From contig CM046296.1 in assembly GCA_025267735.1 (NCBI GenBank), positions 19,928,464-19,992,463 on the forward strand: a DNA stretch of 64,000 nucleotides, in the 5' to 3' direction. The stretch is from Mactra quadrangularis. Taxonomy: Eukaryota; Mollusca; Bivalvia; Venerida; Mactridae. How positions within the stretch are numbered: position 1 is the stretch's first letter; each line of letters opens with the position of its first letter. Below the pieces are notes generated by a model that was given only the letters and a program-made list of their open reading frames with translations, had not been told where the DNA came from and did no database searches. Position numbers and translations under genes: made by a program. Below are positions 26,763 through 40,935 of the stretch, piece after piece.

Positions 26763-29700
26763 AAGTTTAAAAAATACTGTTTGATGTTTCTTAAAATTAC
26801 AGAGCATTTAAACACCACTCACTATCCATGCGACACAATTAAAGTCATTGTTTTGTTATCTATTATAATTGGAACACTTCGGTTATTTTCCTTCGATAGA
26901 AAATCTCCGGGTAGATCCAAAACAATGATAGAGATTTCCGCTACATGATCGCCAGTATTGTTTCCTGGAATCCCAGAGATATTTCATATAAAACATTGAG
27001 TAAAAAGATGAAAACAAATAAAAACGAAACGATCGATCACAAATTGACCTAACTGTCCGTCTATATTTAGATAAATACAGTTGAGATAATGGCGAATAAA
27101 GTTAATCAAATTTCATTACATTTGATAAAACGACACAAAAAACGTTCAAATTGAATACATCAAACATCATGTTGTCTCTATCATCAATATTGATCACAAA
27201 ATAAATGGATAATTTTATTGATTCGTACTCAAACTACTTCGTACCCTCGAACTTTCGCTCTCTGCACTAGTTATATATAATAAAAGTCTATCTAGTTAAT
27301 AGAAGTTTTTCAATTGACACTATTTCAACATCAATTATAAGTGTAAGCAAATAAAAAGACATTAAAATCTCACTTGGATTGTGATATTATATCAAAACGC
27401 TGCTCAATATTTTAGTAATTGTGAATTCTACGTCGAAGTATTCTTCCATTTGTAAACATTAAAATCCAAGCACACATTGAGAGTAAACTAATTGAAGAAA
27501 TGGGCGGGTATTTAATTATCGAATAACATTGTCCCATTCGCTGTTGATTTTTTTAAATCTAATTCCACGCGATGTTTATTTTCTGTGATAAACATAGTCG
27601 AACGTAAAGATCGACACCGTTTCAATTCCAAACATCAGTTTCTCCTAATTTGTACTATTAAATAGTATCAAGAAATTGGTTGCACCACAAAGTGTGACGA
27701 AAATGTGTAAGCATTAAAGGAATTAACTCCCAAATCCGTCAATAATAGGTTTAGAAATAGTATTTTAGTAGCCAGAATCCGCCTTGCAAGAATCCCTAGA
27801 GTTTCTTTCTAAATCTTGTACTAGATGCTGATATGTGCTTCGCGCTCACTCGTGTTCGCATTATAGTTAAACAGCAGAATTTTTTTTAACTAATAGAAAA
27901 AAATAATTGTTTATAAATATATTGGTTGGAGGTCCGAAAATGACACAGTCGTGAATTGGGACCATCAGTGTTCAAACCGTTTTTATGGTAAGCTATAAAA
28001 CATATTTGTAAAAGAGAAATGACACCATTTTGTCTAGGAATTCAAATAATGTCTTACTTCGGGTCCCTTACCAGTATAATTCAATCTACAACTTCCGTGT
28101 CTTCAACAATATACTGCCATAGTATTTAAACACTTAAAGCGCTAATTTCAAATTAAGTCAAGGCTTACAAAAACTTTACAATGTGTTAATTTAATTTCTA
28201 TTTCTTTTTGAGAGAAAATTCTTCAATGAAAACAATGTTGGTTTTTTCTGTTTTAATTATAAACATCGTGACGTATTTCTACAAAAAAAACACCAATTAT
28301 CTTGTATCCGAGAATTGTCGTCATGACTTTAGGTTAAAAGAATTGAAAGAATTAAAAGGAAATGAACAAAAGTTTCCATGTATTATTTGTAGATATTTTA
28401 GTTATACCATTCTAAGACCTTTGAAAAGAGTGACATTTATAACCATTTTTAAACAGTAAAAAACCCAGACTTACCCCACAGCCAAATCGCATAGGTTATT
28501 TAAGATTTCTTATTATAAAAGGGACGCCCTTGAACAAGAACCTTAGGAGTTACCGAAAGCTTTGTTAGAAGATGTACATATAGTTACAGATATAATATTT
28601 AATATATTTATCTATGCTATAATTTTTATTATTTATTATGTACATGCATGTATGAATTTTCGTTTCAGAGTTTGTCTTTCCTCTATATATCAACATACAA
28701 AGTCAACTAATGCAAATCACGAATAGTAGATTGAATGGAATGTAATTGCAGTGTTTAAAAGAAAAGCTACGAGTAAGTCCTTTGAAATTCCTTTAAAGTA
28801 TAATTCCTATAAAGCTTATCTATACAGTTATATGAAACATGGTGACTCCTCGTCTGAGGGCAATCTAACCCAGAGTGTAACAGAAAGACTTTGTCGATGA
28901 CCTATAGGTATTGTTATATGCCAAAACGAGTCTTTATAAATGACCTCTAGAAGTTGCTACATGACAAATACGGAAGTTCTTGACCTAATGTGTTTAATTA
29001 AGGACGAGACTGATTGGTAACCTCATACGGAGTCAATTTGGTTCTAGGAGTATTACTATCAGGCTTTGTTAAGGACACTTGAATGATGATATATACATGT
29101 ACTAAATATGGAAGCTCTATACTTAATGTTTTTTTTACAAGATGAGTTGTTTTGAGAAATAAATGACGCTGGGGTAAAAACATGACGAATTCCAGTCCAA
29201 AAAATTCTTGGCGTAATTGATTGCGATGATTCTAATGATGTCTTCTTAAGTAAAACTAGACAGTAAACATGACAAATTTCTCATCTTTCCAATAGATTTT
29301 TAAGGTTTTCGTCATGCCATTTTGTTGAACAACAAATATAGTTCTTATTTAAAAACTGAGATTGAAGTATAACGCTTAAGTTTTCGTTCCCCTGTTTTTT
29401 GTAGTTAGAGCTTTAAATCTGTTTATGACATGTCTAAACAAATCACATTAACTGATGGTTCGAGACACATTCATCTATAAACAAATTAGTTTTAAAAAGA
29501 TCATTCAAACAAGAGCGTCTTTTAAAATACGATAATATTGAACACCGTCTTAGTGTCTCCATTTCTGGTAGCGTTAAAACAAATATTATTATCTAATATG
29601 AACTCTCTCACGAGAGAAGAGTACGATATGACATATTGTGTCTGTTACTTTCATGAATTCATAAATGAAATTTAACTTTCAAGTTGAAGCTGTCAATTTA

Positions 29701-32465
29701 TGCCGAGATAAGACTAGGAAACGATACTATGTTAGGCACTAGTGCATGCATGATGTACTTTCACAAAGTAGATAAACTAATTTATCCATGTCTGAGAACT
29801 TACGGAGGACATCCGTGTGAATGTGATGCCATACATGAGGAAGAAGGTGAATGGACGAAAACTGTTTAGAACCTTTACATTTTCGAATTCCCAACTGTTT
29901 CCTAGTAAAATATTTTGACGACATAAAAATAAAGATAAGAATCTTGGTATATTTTATTTTGACGATTTTGAAACGATATATAAAGGAAACATTTGTGCTA
30001 CTTAAAGAATCTACATGTGAAGCTTTGAATGTTTAAAACCATGTACGTGTACTTGTTACATATTTTGTTAAAAAGCTACACCTCTCAAAGACATCGTAAT
30101 TGAATATACGGATTCCGTACAACCACTGAGGCAATGTGCTAAAGTCACTAGAAAGTTAGAAACATAGAATGATATATTTCACACATTTTATCCCAGCCTA
30201 TCTCTGACTCAGTTACTACCGCAGCCAGGAGACAATTAGGTCTTCAATAATGACAAATTATATCTAATAAAGACAGTAGATCTTGTGAACACTGTAACAG
30301 GATATGATATCATCATAAATATGTCTGTAGTTTGGTAATTTTCTCATAATTGACTGTAAATTCATATAGACATTCTGACAAAATTTTAAGAGCACGCTTA
30401 CCAACTTGGGAATTCGAATCTACCAACGCATGGCTCTAGAAAATACGAAACTAAATGTATCAACTTTATCAGGATTTGAAATAAGCCAGAATACGAATGT
30501 GTTGCGCATAAGTAGAGTATTTTTGCTGTATGATATTTACACACAAAAATGTTGGTGTAAAGATTGCCACTGTAGAACATACTGATAGAACGTTTGGATG
30601 CTTATTTTCATTGAATTAGTGAAGGATAACAGTCTTTGAGATTGGAAATCCAATATGTGGAAGCAGCTTCTAAAAGTGGTTGTCCTACGTACCTTCCAGT
30701 TTATATGCGGTCGGCTCGGTCCCAAGCCAAAGCACCGATTATACAAACACCGTTTTTGACTCAGAACCGTGCCGAACACCTATATTCCAGTTGCTTGTAA
30801 TTAATGTTTTGACGGTCACTTTGGCTGTCCAATAGGATTGTTTTGGTTGCACTATATCATACTCAAATGTTTTCGAATTTGACAAAAGGACAGCCGTCTT
30901 TTTCATAGACTGCATCAATTTACTTTTATTTATCTAATATTTACGTATCAGATATTACATGCAGCTTTTTAAGGATATGTAATTCTTGACCACCGTCTGT
31001 ATTGTCTCATGTTGTTAGAAAGGCACCATATTTTCGTTGACGAAATTCCAAAGTCTCATAGGAACATTGTTGAAAAATGACCCAAGGTATCATAATTTTA
31101 TGTCTCTATATTTAATAATCATGATAGCTTGTTTGGCTTCTGATACAACGTGTTGGCATCGATACAATAAAACCAAGCATAGACATATAGACAAAATGTT
31201 CATATATAACACAGTTCCTATCATACGGTCAACCTCGGTACATTAACTTTATCAACGTCATATGACTTTGTTCAACATTCATGGGGTATTTTTCAGATCG
31301 TGGCATTGACAATGTTATAAAAATAATCCACAGGGTTGTACTTTTTTGTTGTGTATTAATTACAATCATACAACTTTAGAGACCCACGTGTGTTGCTTTA
31401 CAAAGCTACTATGTCGTACTAACCCGCCTGATTTTCTCAATTTTAGATACCACTTTAACAATCAGCCGAGTTTAAAATTACGATAATGATTTTTGGGGCC
31501 TCTGATGTGTTCAAATTACTTAATATCACATACTTTTTAATTAATTCAAATACTTTTTGGTACCTCACCCTTCTCCAGGAAACTATTGAACAATCCTTTA
31601 TGATATCTTTATTGATCTGTCCCTGCTAAGTTGATCACTTCAAGACAACTTTATACTATACATATCGTTCATTATATGTTTTCTTTGTTTAATACTTCAA
31701 ACTTACAATTACTAAAAACGCAGTCAATATGTATACACTTAGAAATATGCATCATTAATACACGTGGCCTTCATCTGAAAAACTAATGCCCGTAAATGTC
31801 ATCCATGCATCAGCAAAATGATAACCCACGATAACCTTATCGTTTTTGTAAAGGCAGCAGATCAATTAATCGGTTTATTGATTTAGCTGCAGGCAGTTGA
31901 CACCCACTTGCATTAAATGTTTGTTCTTCAAGCCCATACGATTATGTTTGTACAATAGGACTTGCGTTTTTGCCTCAATTAGACTCAAATCCAAGTGTCT
32001 GTTATTCAATTGGCAAATCGCTTTCAAGTGATTCTAGGCGAGTGTCGACTAAACTTTTATAATAATGTCTTTCAGTTCTTCTGCAATTGTAATTAGTCTT
32101 AGACAAAAGAAGCTTCGCTAGATATTCATTCATATTCTGAATGTTTTAATTCTACTCTGAAACTAACTTAAAGGAACACTGTCGTGGAAGTCTTGATTGC
32201 ATTCAACATGGGCTAAAGATGCGATACGTTGTACTACCATTGCGTACCGACTTTTTATATGTGCTTAGTAAATGGTTTCTATGCTGCTGTCGTTTTATAG
32301 ATTGTATCAAAATAGAATGTATTGTAATCAAAGTCATCATGTTACTTTGCACGCGTGATCATTCGTAAGTCTGATGCATCATCTTGAGGCAAGGTGGAAA
32401 AGAAATAATTTGTCACGCGACCGTGATATCCACCTGAAAAATGCTTAACTTTTGTTACTTTTGTT
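26763..32465. other. intronic sequence without recognised genes
   Basis: AT-rich DNA. ORFs at 28208-28459, 29684-29869, 30398-30779 and 31037-31246 have no domain or splice support. The 29684 ORF has a slightly protein-like C-terminal half (YGGHPCECDAIHEEEGEW) but no recognised family. Confidence 0.4.
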
Positions 32466-32625
32466 TAGTTTTATTTATTTATTTATTGGAGTTAACGCCG
32501 TGTCAACACAATTTAGGTCATTTTTACGGCGTCCAGCGCACCTAACCTAGCTTTCCTCGACCATTGTCTATAATTAGTACTCACCTACCCTTCCACAAGG
32601 CCGAAAACTTTTCCATATTATCTAA
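32466..32625 (-). mobile_element. SINE family B, 5'-truncated copy
   Basis: The minus-strand copy shares with 10034-10156 and 62764-63032 the blocks CTTGTGGAAGGGTAGGTGAG, GGTTAGGTGCGCTGGACGCC and TGTGTTGACACGGCGTTAAC. Its 3' tail is (AATA)n, seen on the plus strand as TTATTTATTTATTTATTGG. The tRNA-like head is missing. Confidence 0.8.
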
Positions 32626-34884
32626 GGATTTCATTTTAAATTATCAAAATAAACGGGCATAAAGTGTTACATCATAGTTTGATAGAAAACACTCCTTTTT
32701 TATGAAAACACCATTTTCGTTACCAAACTTTATTTCCAGCTCATGTCGGTACATACATACACAAATATATCTGAACAACTTGTTTAGCCTGAAATTTAAA
32801 TCTATTGACTGATAGGCTAGAGCATTGTCAAGCTTTAACGAACCATGTGTGGCTTTCAACTAGAAATTATGTAAATTCAGCAACATATTTGGTCTGTTTT
32901 CATGAGTGGCTATCAAAATTGTTACATAAGAAGGGGTTTGTTTGATTTTTAGTTTAAACGAGAGCGCGAGGTTTGTAGACTCGATGTAATCATTTTTTAT
33001 CCTATTTGCATCGTTTTGTTTAAATGCATAGTCAAAAACATGTCATTAGTTTCCACATGTATACATGTACGTATGAAAGTGTGTTCATCCTTTTTTCACC
33101 AGAATAAAACACTCTTTATCTTTTTGTACCTCAAAGCTTTTTTCTGGGTTTTTGTCGTTTCCATCGCCAGTGGTAATGTCCCTTTAATACAAACAGTGTA
33201 AAACAGAATGTACATGAGTCATTACGTAGAAATAGGAACAATAATTGTTCTACTTAATTCTGTGTTTAATATAGAACAGAAATCTCCATGGGGACCATCA
33301 ACAAGGTTAAATGTCAACCACTGAGGGTACATGTGGAACATCCATTCAGGCTAATTCATGTTTACAATACATAAGATACCCTGTTGCTAATGTTTCTAAT
33401 AGAAATAATTGACCGCAAATATAACAATATCATTAAATAAATGTCCTTGTAAATATGTTATATGATTCATAATATATTTAAAAAATGTCTGTTAGCAATC
33501 GTAAAATATGGGATGTTCACATATATCTCGTTATATATAGCTTTGTCCAGTGCGCAAATTGATAGACTTTTGAATTTCAAAAAGTATCAAGTCGCTATAG
33601 ACAAGCTATAAAAGACATTGAAGTTCTTCTTCTTTAGTATTTGCCATCAGTCTCTACTGACTATTATGGTTATGTGTAGGGTGTTAGTAAGCTATCAGAC
33701 CCTTCGGCGACCCATTCTACCAAAAGGACACTGGTAGTGTTATCAAAATAGGTGAAAACCAGAATCCCCTAAGAAAAAAGTTGCTCTTATAATCCAGCGC
33801 CAATGTGAACAAGATTTATTATGCATTGATAAAAGTACATATACCATATAGTACATGGTTACTAGTCAAATTACACTACCTGAAAACTAATTCCATTCTG
33901 TTTGAAGTCATTAAAAATCACCGACAACAGGTTAGCGCATGTAATTTTAACATTTCCAGCAATGTTGCAGAAAAGTGCCAATGGCAGCTATCAAAACAGT
34001 TTAATAGTTTATACGAAATAAGACAAAACAGTAAACAAAACACCCGAGTTCATATTGTTCAATCCTAAAAACAATCAAATCAAATTACGGAAGCTGTAGA
34101 GAGTCAAGTTTCACCTATAGGAAACTGAAGCAAGGTGCGAGTTTAGTTTATCACCAATAATAATAATTGAATAAGTCTCACGTTCAATCAACATTTTCAC
34201 AGGAAGTGATTACGCAGTAAAGTCTCATTATTACCAATTAACCGAGGTTGTTTAGATTCCACACAATGTTAAGAAAGTTGGGGAAATTAGGTTTTAAATG
34301 GATTAATAATGCAGAACCGATACGTTGTAACAGCCAATAACCTGTCTCAAATTTCTTGTAATACTATAGCATTTCCTGATTTTTGATGCTTAAAGATTAT
34401 CGTAGAAAATTGTTAATTAAATAAACTTTGTTGAACACGAGAATTATATCAACAAGTTATTACGTCATTTCCGTTTGACATTCTACCAGCAGATTGTATT
34501 ATTGAATTAAACTTACAAATTTATGATCAATTTTAAGAAGTACATACTAGGCAAGGTCTTTGCCCAACTGATGTACAATAGTGTTGTGTTTCATAATACG
34601 GGTTCTTTTTTCCCTTAAATTTAGGATTTAATTTTCGTATATATAATCAGTGTTGCGAAGAACTACATAATTGGCCCATGGAAATTACCAATATAATACC
34701 AAGGTGACAAGCACAATCTTGGACCCCTTGACGATACTATATCGATGAGTCAGCGAAATACTAGCCTATATTTATGACATAAGAAATGTATACTAGGTTT
34801 TCGCTGACCATTCGATATATACAATTAATATAATATTTAGTAATATATACCCCACAAAAGGGAACTATCTTTAAAACTTCTATT
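32626..34884. other. intronic sequence without recognised genes
   Basis: AT-rich DNA with short chance ORFs only (32644-32859 minus, 33016-33201 plus, 33805-34068 plus). Confidence 0.4.
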
Positions 34885-35240
34885 TTCTTGAAAATGGCAG
34901 CTTTCTTATAAATGCCATCTACCTTGAAAATTGGCTATTTTTAGAATACAGACAGCTATCTTAAAAATTGCACCCATCTTGAAATTTGCAGCTTTATTAT
35001 AAATGCCAGCTGTCTTATCAATGCTAGCTATTTTGAAAATGCCAGCTGTCTTATCAATGCTAGCAATTTTGAAAATGCCAGCTGTCTTATCAATGCTAGC
35101 TATTTTGAAAATGCCAGCTGTCTTATCAATGCTAGCAATTTTGAAAATGCCAGCTGTCTTATCAATGCTAGCTATTTTGAAAATGCCAGCTGTCTTATCA
35201 ATGCTAGCTATTTTGAAAATGGCAGCTGTCTTGAACAAGG
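34885..35240. repeat. 36-bp minisatellite with a degenerate 18-bp-based left edge
   Basis: Six regular 36-bp units start at 35005, 35041, 35077, 35113, 35149 and 35185, plus a partial seventh. Each has GCCAGCTGTCTTATCAATG followed by CTAGC(T/A)ATTTTGAAAAT. The T/A site alternates T,A,T,A,T,T, so a 72-bp dimer has been copied. The two halves of a unit resemble each other, so the base unit is 18 bp, and the left edge (34885-35004) keeps diverged 18-bp copies. Because 36 is divisible by 3, open frames exist on both strands (12-residue repeats such as MPAVLSMLAILK). These are not evidence of a gene. Confidence 0.85.
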
Positions 35241-37060
35241 AATCTAACTTGTTAATTGTAGATATCTTCCGTTTGGTAGTAGATTTCGTGCTATATACAT
35301 CACCATATTTTATCTAATGGTTACCATGTTAGATTTTGATAAACTTTAGATTACGAACGCCTAAATTGGCACTTTAGTATAGCACCATGAATTATTCATT
35401 CATTGCAAATGTATTTACAATGATATATAATTATGTTGTTTTCATGGCTTACATGCATCAAAAAATCATGACCCCATTACACAAGATTACCAACTTTAAT
35501 GATTTTAAAAATACTCTCAAGCAGTACTATTTTTGGTAAATCTCGTGCCTTGATCATCAAATCTTTCACCCTCTCTATTTTCCATGACGTCACAGATATG
35601 ACCAAATCGACTGTTATATGGGACAATAAACTCTTAGATAAATACATGAAAATTTTAACTGACCCAAGATCAAACAACACATTATGGAAGTAGAAACATT
35701 TAAATAACTAACTCATGTTACAAATTACTGTTTATAGTATTAGATAGTGTTTCAATCAACTAACCAATTACACTATGCCTGGCTTTCATCTCAATGGAGG
35801 GTCTGTTAGGAGATAAGGCTCCTCTGTTTTATTAGATACGAGATACATTAAGCTGGAAAGTATTGACAAATTTTGACTAAAACTACAAGCATCAAATTTT
35901 TTATGTCTTGATATATGATGGCGTAAAACAGCAAGTTACAATTTACTACTCGATTCATGTAACACGTTTTATTTTTGTTATTGTTGCCGCTGTTGTTGTT
36001 GTTAACATTTCCCAGCATGCATCGCTAGTACAAGAATGAGATAAGACTCTAAGGGAAACACATTAAACAATTCGATTAGTCCCCGGTACCGACATAGCAC
36101 AATGCTGGGAATTTATCTTAAGCACATTATGTATTTTACGAGCGTATTAAAATTATCAATTCTTTACATAAATATGGCTTAAAAATTTGTATAAGGATGT
36201 TAAATATTGGCGTGGGGTGTTTGTGAAATGATTTAAAGTTTTCATGGAAAGTGTGATGGTGGTGAGATGTCTGCTATCACTGTTATAAAAGGAATATTGT
36301 GCCTATACTCTAACAGGGACTTAGATTTAAATAGATGCCACCTGATTGTAGAGTTAGACGTCCTAGTGCTAAAATAGGATAAGTGCTTCTTAACACCTTT
36401 TTCTACTGAATCCTATCTTTACTGTTTTGGTCACATGTGTCTCATCAGAGATATTTGTTATCAATGAACAAAGATATTAAACAATCTAAGTTCTTGCAAC
36501 AAATACATCAAAGTACACAAAAAGGTTCGGATGTGTTATGATTTCGTCGGTGTCTTTGAGAAAAGGATCAAAGGTCCTTGCAAGACGATTTGTTGGCGTT
36601 GTGGAGTATCAGACTCTTCATACACAAAACATTCTTATCGGCACAAAGAAAACATCCTAATTATTTAGGCTCTAAATTGTTTCCTTTTTAGTGGTTATGG
36701 TGCTGTCTAGAAAGCAGTGTTTGTTGAGTGGTTGTCCTGTAAATGCATGTTGGTTCTACAGTCGCTTAAGTTGATTTCAGAACAATCCTTAAAGATGAGT
36801 GCATTGACCAAGGGATCATATTTTAAAAGTTATATTACCATCATAATTGGCCCCTGAACTGTTTTACACATACCAGGTTATTTTAAGAACGCACTGTTTG
36901 TTTATCTCTCAAATTTTCTTCGGCAAAACATCTTCGAATATGAACTCCACCCACATGCTTTCTTAAAGTGATCATTTTCTTACAACTCCCCTCACCATAA
37001 GCTTACGGTACCGAAATCAGTAGATAAATATGGTCATATATAGTAATCAATACACTATTT
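35241..37060. other. intronic sequence without recognised genes
   Basis: AT-rich DNA. There is a short inverted pair (TTCCCAGCAT near 36009 and ATGCTGGGAA near 36102) and a GTT-rich run near 35985-36003. No supported exon. Confidence 0.4.
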
Positions 37061-37077
37061 TGTCTGTCTAAACGAGC

Positions 37078-37361
37078 AGATCACGTGATAAACGAGAGTC
37101 ACGTGACCATATGTTTGGCATACAAATCTGGTAATTGGTTGAAGTGGAGAGTAATTTAAGAATTGTGGATCTTACAAACTTTATTCTCCATATTGGAATA
37201 ATGACAGCGCGTGAGCTTAAACGGCGTGTAATTACAGGAAACAGTAAGTGCTGGCTGACTGTAGGAAATATCAATTAAGAAACAATATTACTCTCCCCCT
37301 TTCTTCCTCTCAAATCTCTCGCATTCTCTCGTCCTTTCTCGGCGTCTACGAGAGTGAGTCA
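37078..37361. promoter_or_regulatory. E-box/AP-1 cluster, candidate regulatory element
   Basis: Two palindromic E-boxes lie 17 bp apart: ATCACGTGAT (37079-37089 region) and GTCACGTGAC (37098-37107). The second is identical to the site preferred by USF/TFE-type bHLH-ZIP factors. A pyrimidine-rich stretch (about 37290-37340) and an AP-1-type TGAGTCA (37355-37361) follow. Such clustering in an AT-rich intron is suggestive but unproven. Confidence 0.3.
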
Positions 37362-38906
37362 GTACACACTTATCGGTGGTAAATTATGTATTTAAGAGAA
37401 CGCCAGTCACTTGTCAATACAAATCAAACAAAAGCTGTCAGCTTATCATCAAATTTTTACTAGTATTGATAATACAATTATGATTTTTATCTTGGCACGT
37501 GCGCTAATGGGGGTAAAAGAGGCCAATTATGATGTAAAATGACCCTTTTGATATTCCTTTATATGAGTAACACATACAAGTAGTTTTTGACGTAACAATT
37601 ATGAATAAATTTGTATTTCTAAACTGTATTTATAATGGCATGACGAATTTTTTATGACTAAGGTCTACATGAATTAGCAGACATGTTCGTTTGACTTCTT
37701 TGGCTATTTTTGTCAGCTCTCATTTACTAGCAAATGGAATTATTTTGGCGTTTGGCTTTTTATGAAAAGAATTTCGCTATTTGCTATTGCGCTTTAAGCC
37801 TTGCGCTTCTCATTGTACAGAGAAATATAGACTTTGTCTTGATTGTTTTCATTAAAGGTTACGACCTGTCGCGACCAGGAATGGACACGTACCTTATTGG
37901 CTGACTAGAAGTTTGATGTTGTATACACAGGACAAAGTCCGCGGACACATGCTGATAATGAAATACGTAGAAATAAATAATAACAATGCAATCACGTGCA
38001 AAATACAAAATAACAAAATATTGCTTTATATAGCTTAAGCATATTTTTCTACTATTTTAATGAAATACTTATTGCATTTTGTGCATGTATATACAATGTA
38101 CACGATTTTGGTCGGTACATCTTAAGACTTAAACAAAATCATTCATGACAATATCACCAACGATGGCTATGTTTTATTTATAGTCCATGTGTGGTCCATT
38201 TCATTTACAGACAATGGAATGCATCGTAAGGGAAATTCTCAGACATGACTTGAGGCGATATTTCTTCTGATCTTCTCTTTCATTTAATCTAATTCAACTT
38301 GCAAAATAACAACAGAAATTGCAAGAGTGTTCCGCATTATACGGTGTCAATGTCATTTCCATCGCGACAAAACAATCCTGAGTGTATAATTTCCAATTAC
38401 GGTACAATACTTTTAAAACAAAATACTACAAGATCATCAATAAATCTCCATTTACCAAAAACAATTGCGTCGATAATGTATTTAAGTAAATTCAAAGGAA
38501 AACATGCGTATGGTTGTTTTGTAAGTATAGTTTAGCAGCCATACATACGGGCACTTTAGATGTAAACAAGTATAGGTACATAAGCTATATAAATAATTAA
38601 GAACGCTATGTCAGTGTGATATAAACCAATAGCTCAGTGATAGTAATTAATGCCAAAACTACAAGACATCGTATAGGCTCATCATGTCACTGAATGTATC
38701 TATATATGGAGACTTAAAACACTGATGCTGGAGTACTTTGGTTCATATTAGGATATGTAGAAATGTGTATATGAGGGTCAAATAAAATATCGCCATGGGA
38801 GTGTTCTATAGTTGTATAACAAAACTTTGAATACTGGTAAAATACAGTGTAATCCCTCTAGTCTGTAGCGATCAGTAGTGTGTCCATGCTAATTGTACAA
38901 ACAATG
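37362..38906. other. intronic sequence without recognised genes
   Basis: AT-rich; no supported exon or repeat. Additional CACGTG-containing sites occur near 37498 and 37993. Confidence 0.4.
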
Positions 38907-39005
38907 AGAGTCGTAGTTTCGTTTACCAGGCGGGGCATAATTTCGTAGAGATCGGTCATGAAATGATTTCTAAGGCCATTTTCCCTCCTACCATAGAAAA
39001 ACAGA
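38907..39005 (+). mobile_element. SINE family A fragment
   Basis: It contains the tRNA-like 3' half (GAGAGTCGTAGTTTCGTTTACC) and the start of the body (GATCGGTCATGAAATGATTTC, AGGCCATTTTCCCTCCTACCA). The same body is in the copies at 40202-40505, 55899-56135 and 61975-62129. Both ends are truncated. Confidence 0.6.
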
Positions 39006-40201
39006 TGAAAATCGAAATGATAAAAAGGCGCCTTATAAAGTTCTGGGAACCAGATCTATTGTATCTGTCAACAAAGAAAAACTAGGCATAACTTTATTTC
39101 ATAATCAAATTTGTTGTTGTTTTGTTTGGATGGTTTCAAAGTTCATATCAAAGTTGAATTGACAACACGTAAGACACATACAATTTCATTTCAAACATTA
39201 TAAATGTAACAAGGGCATGATTGGAAACGAATACCACTAATATTAAAATGTCCAGGTTTTACATGGGTCATAATTAATTTATATGTAGCTCAATGTTCAG
39301 CTTTTAATAAGCTCCCTTAAATAGCCACCTTATGCAAGGTGATTAATTGAACCAATAAGGTACCAAATAGTTTCGATAAATAAAGTGCCATGTATGTCGT
39401 CTTCATCACATATTTACGATACATGTACATGTATTTCAGTTCAAGAACATATCCATAAATAAACACATATATCCTTAAATAAGAAGTTTAACTACTCAAC
39501 AAAAACTATATATTCTAATTTAAAAGCAAAAGTCGATAATACAAAAACTATTTCATCTATTTAGGAATATTCTATGTCACTATTAAACTGTGTATTTTAA
39601 AAATGATGATATTAAATGTCATCGAAACTAATTGTTGAACTGCACTAACTAAACTCTAGTTCAAGTATACAACTGTTTCTTCAAATAATTGCAAGGATAA
39701 GTAGTCTCCTTTTGTCATCTAATTTCGGTTTACGATATCCAATAAACCAGCATAATTAACCCAGTAGCCGACTAAATTTCACCCATATACGTGTCTTTTT
39801 TTGAAAACGTTGCACTGGAATTTGAACACTCCTTAACGCACCCGTAAGCATTGTTTTAAGACATATAATTCAAATGCAGAAATACACCTTAAGTTATTTT
39901 AAGTAATCTTAAAAGAACCACGCACCTACCGTTATGATTAATTAGTACACATGTTGTCTTAAACTAAAATCAGACAATCTAAGATAGGCCTCTCATTTTA
40001 CAGTATTTTAAGGCAACCCACGCAGTTCTTGAATCAACAGATGTGCATGATTAGAGTTCGTGAACTTTAAATACCTTTAAATAATAGATTCTTAATTTGA
40101 GGACATTTTATTTGTTCAGTTTAGCGCCTTTACTGGATCATGGTTGGTGCAGCCAACTAGTCCATCAGCTAAACACTTCGGTGCTAAATTATACAACTTA
40201 A
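39006..40201. other. intronic sequence without recognised genes
   Basis: AT-rich spacer. A perfect palindrome ATACATGTACATGTAT lies near 39419-39434. No exon supported. Confidence 0.4.
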
Positions 40202-40505
40202 TGGTTGCTCGAATAGCTCAGCCGGTAGCACACAAGTCTAATTATCAAGAAGTCGTGGATTTGATTCCCGGGTAGGCATACATTCATGGAGCTTGGTCAT
40301 GAAATAATTTCTACGGCTGTTCTCCTTCCCACCACAAATTCTAATTATGTAGAACAGTTATCGGTAACTGACGGAAACATGTGCTTAGTAACTGGTTAAT
40401 AGCTAAATCCAGAGATTTAGCCTTTCCAAGAACAGTAAGTAGGTTGACTGACTACCGTGATATGACCTATACCATGTGTTGATACGGTGTTAAACCAAAA
40501 AACAA
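40202..40505 (+). mobile_element. SINE family A, near full-length tRNA-derived copy (molluscan-type)
   Basis: The head GCTCGAATAGCTCAGCCGG has a good A box (TAGCTCAGCCGG). The B-box region is GGATTTGATTCCCGGG, with a TTTGATTCC core. The body has GGAGCTTGGTCATGAAATAA, GACGGAAACATGTGCTTAG and ATCCAGAGATTTAGCC. The 3' end is TGTTGATACGGTGTTAAACC followed by AAAAAACAAC. The layout resembles tRNA-derived SINEs widespread in molluscs such as the V-SINE family RUDI, but identity was not confirmed. A minus-strand ORF at 40467-40802 overlaps its tail by chance. Confidence 0.8.
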
Positions 40506-40865
40506 CATTATTACTTCATCGTTCATTTTTATCGTTGTAGGAATTAAACTTTTGGACAAACACAAGCTCACAGTTTCCACAGGACCTCGTTTACGAATCA
40601 GAAATGAATATACGGATGTATGGATATATATGATTATAATCAGATTGGATGACTCAACGACGAATGGTAAGTATTGAAACAATACAACTATTCTATTCTG
40701 TGAACATACAACGTTGTAAGTGCTGGATTTAAACAAAGGTCTAGGACAGCTACGTGTATTGCTCAGCATCTTTCCTAAGCACGTTTCTTTACTAGATGAC
40801 AATTTCCTCTTCTGCGGAAAAAAAGATTTTAAATATCAAATTTTCTTAGTAGGGTATAATCTACA

Positions 40866-40935
40866 GGGATTATAAACTGAACCCATGACCTCAAGATTCG
40901 AAGTTCTGCGCCTTACTACTACGTCACGAACGCGA
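40866..40935 (-). mobile_element. tRNA-like SINE head, degenerate
   Basis: On the minus strand, GTGACGTAGTAGTAAGGCGC followed by GAGGTCATGGGTTCAGTTTA resembles the head of the SINE at 14493-14560 (GACGTGGTAGAGTG .. GGGGTCATGGGTTCGAATC). The B box is damaged. Confidence 0.45.

Noticed and set aside
34906..35317. ORFs of 104-110 codons with 12-residue repeats
   Set aside because: Product of the 36-bp minisatellite, open on both strands.
40467..40802. 111-codon minus-strand ORF
   Set aside because: Overlaps the SINE tail, no domain, no splice signals in agreement.
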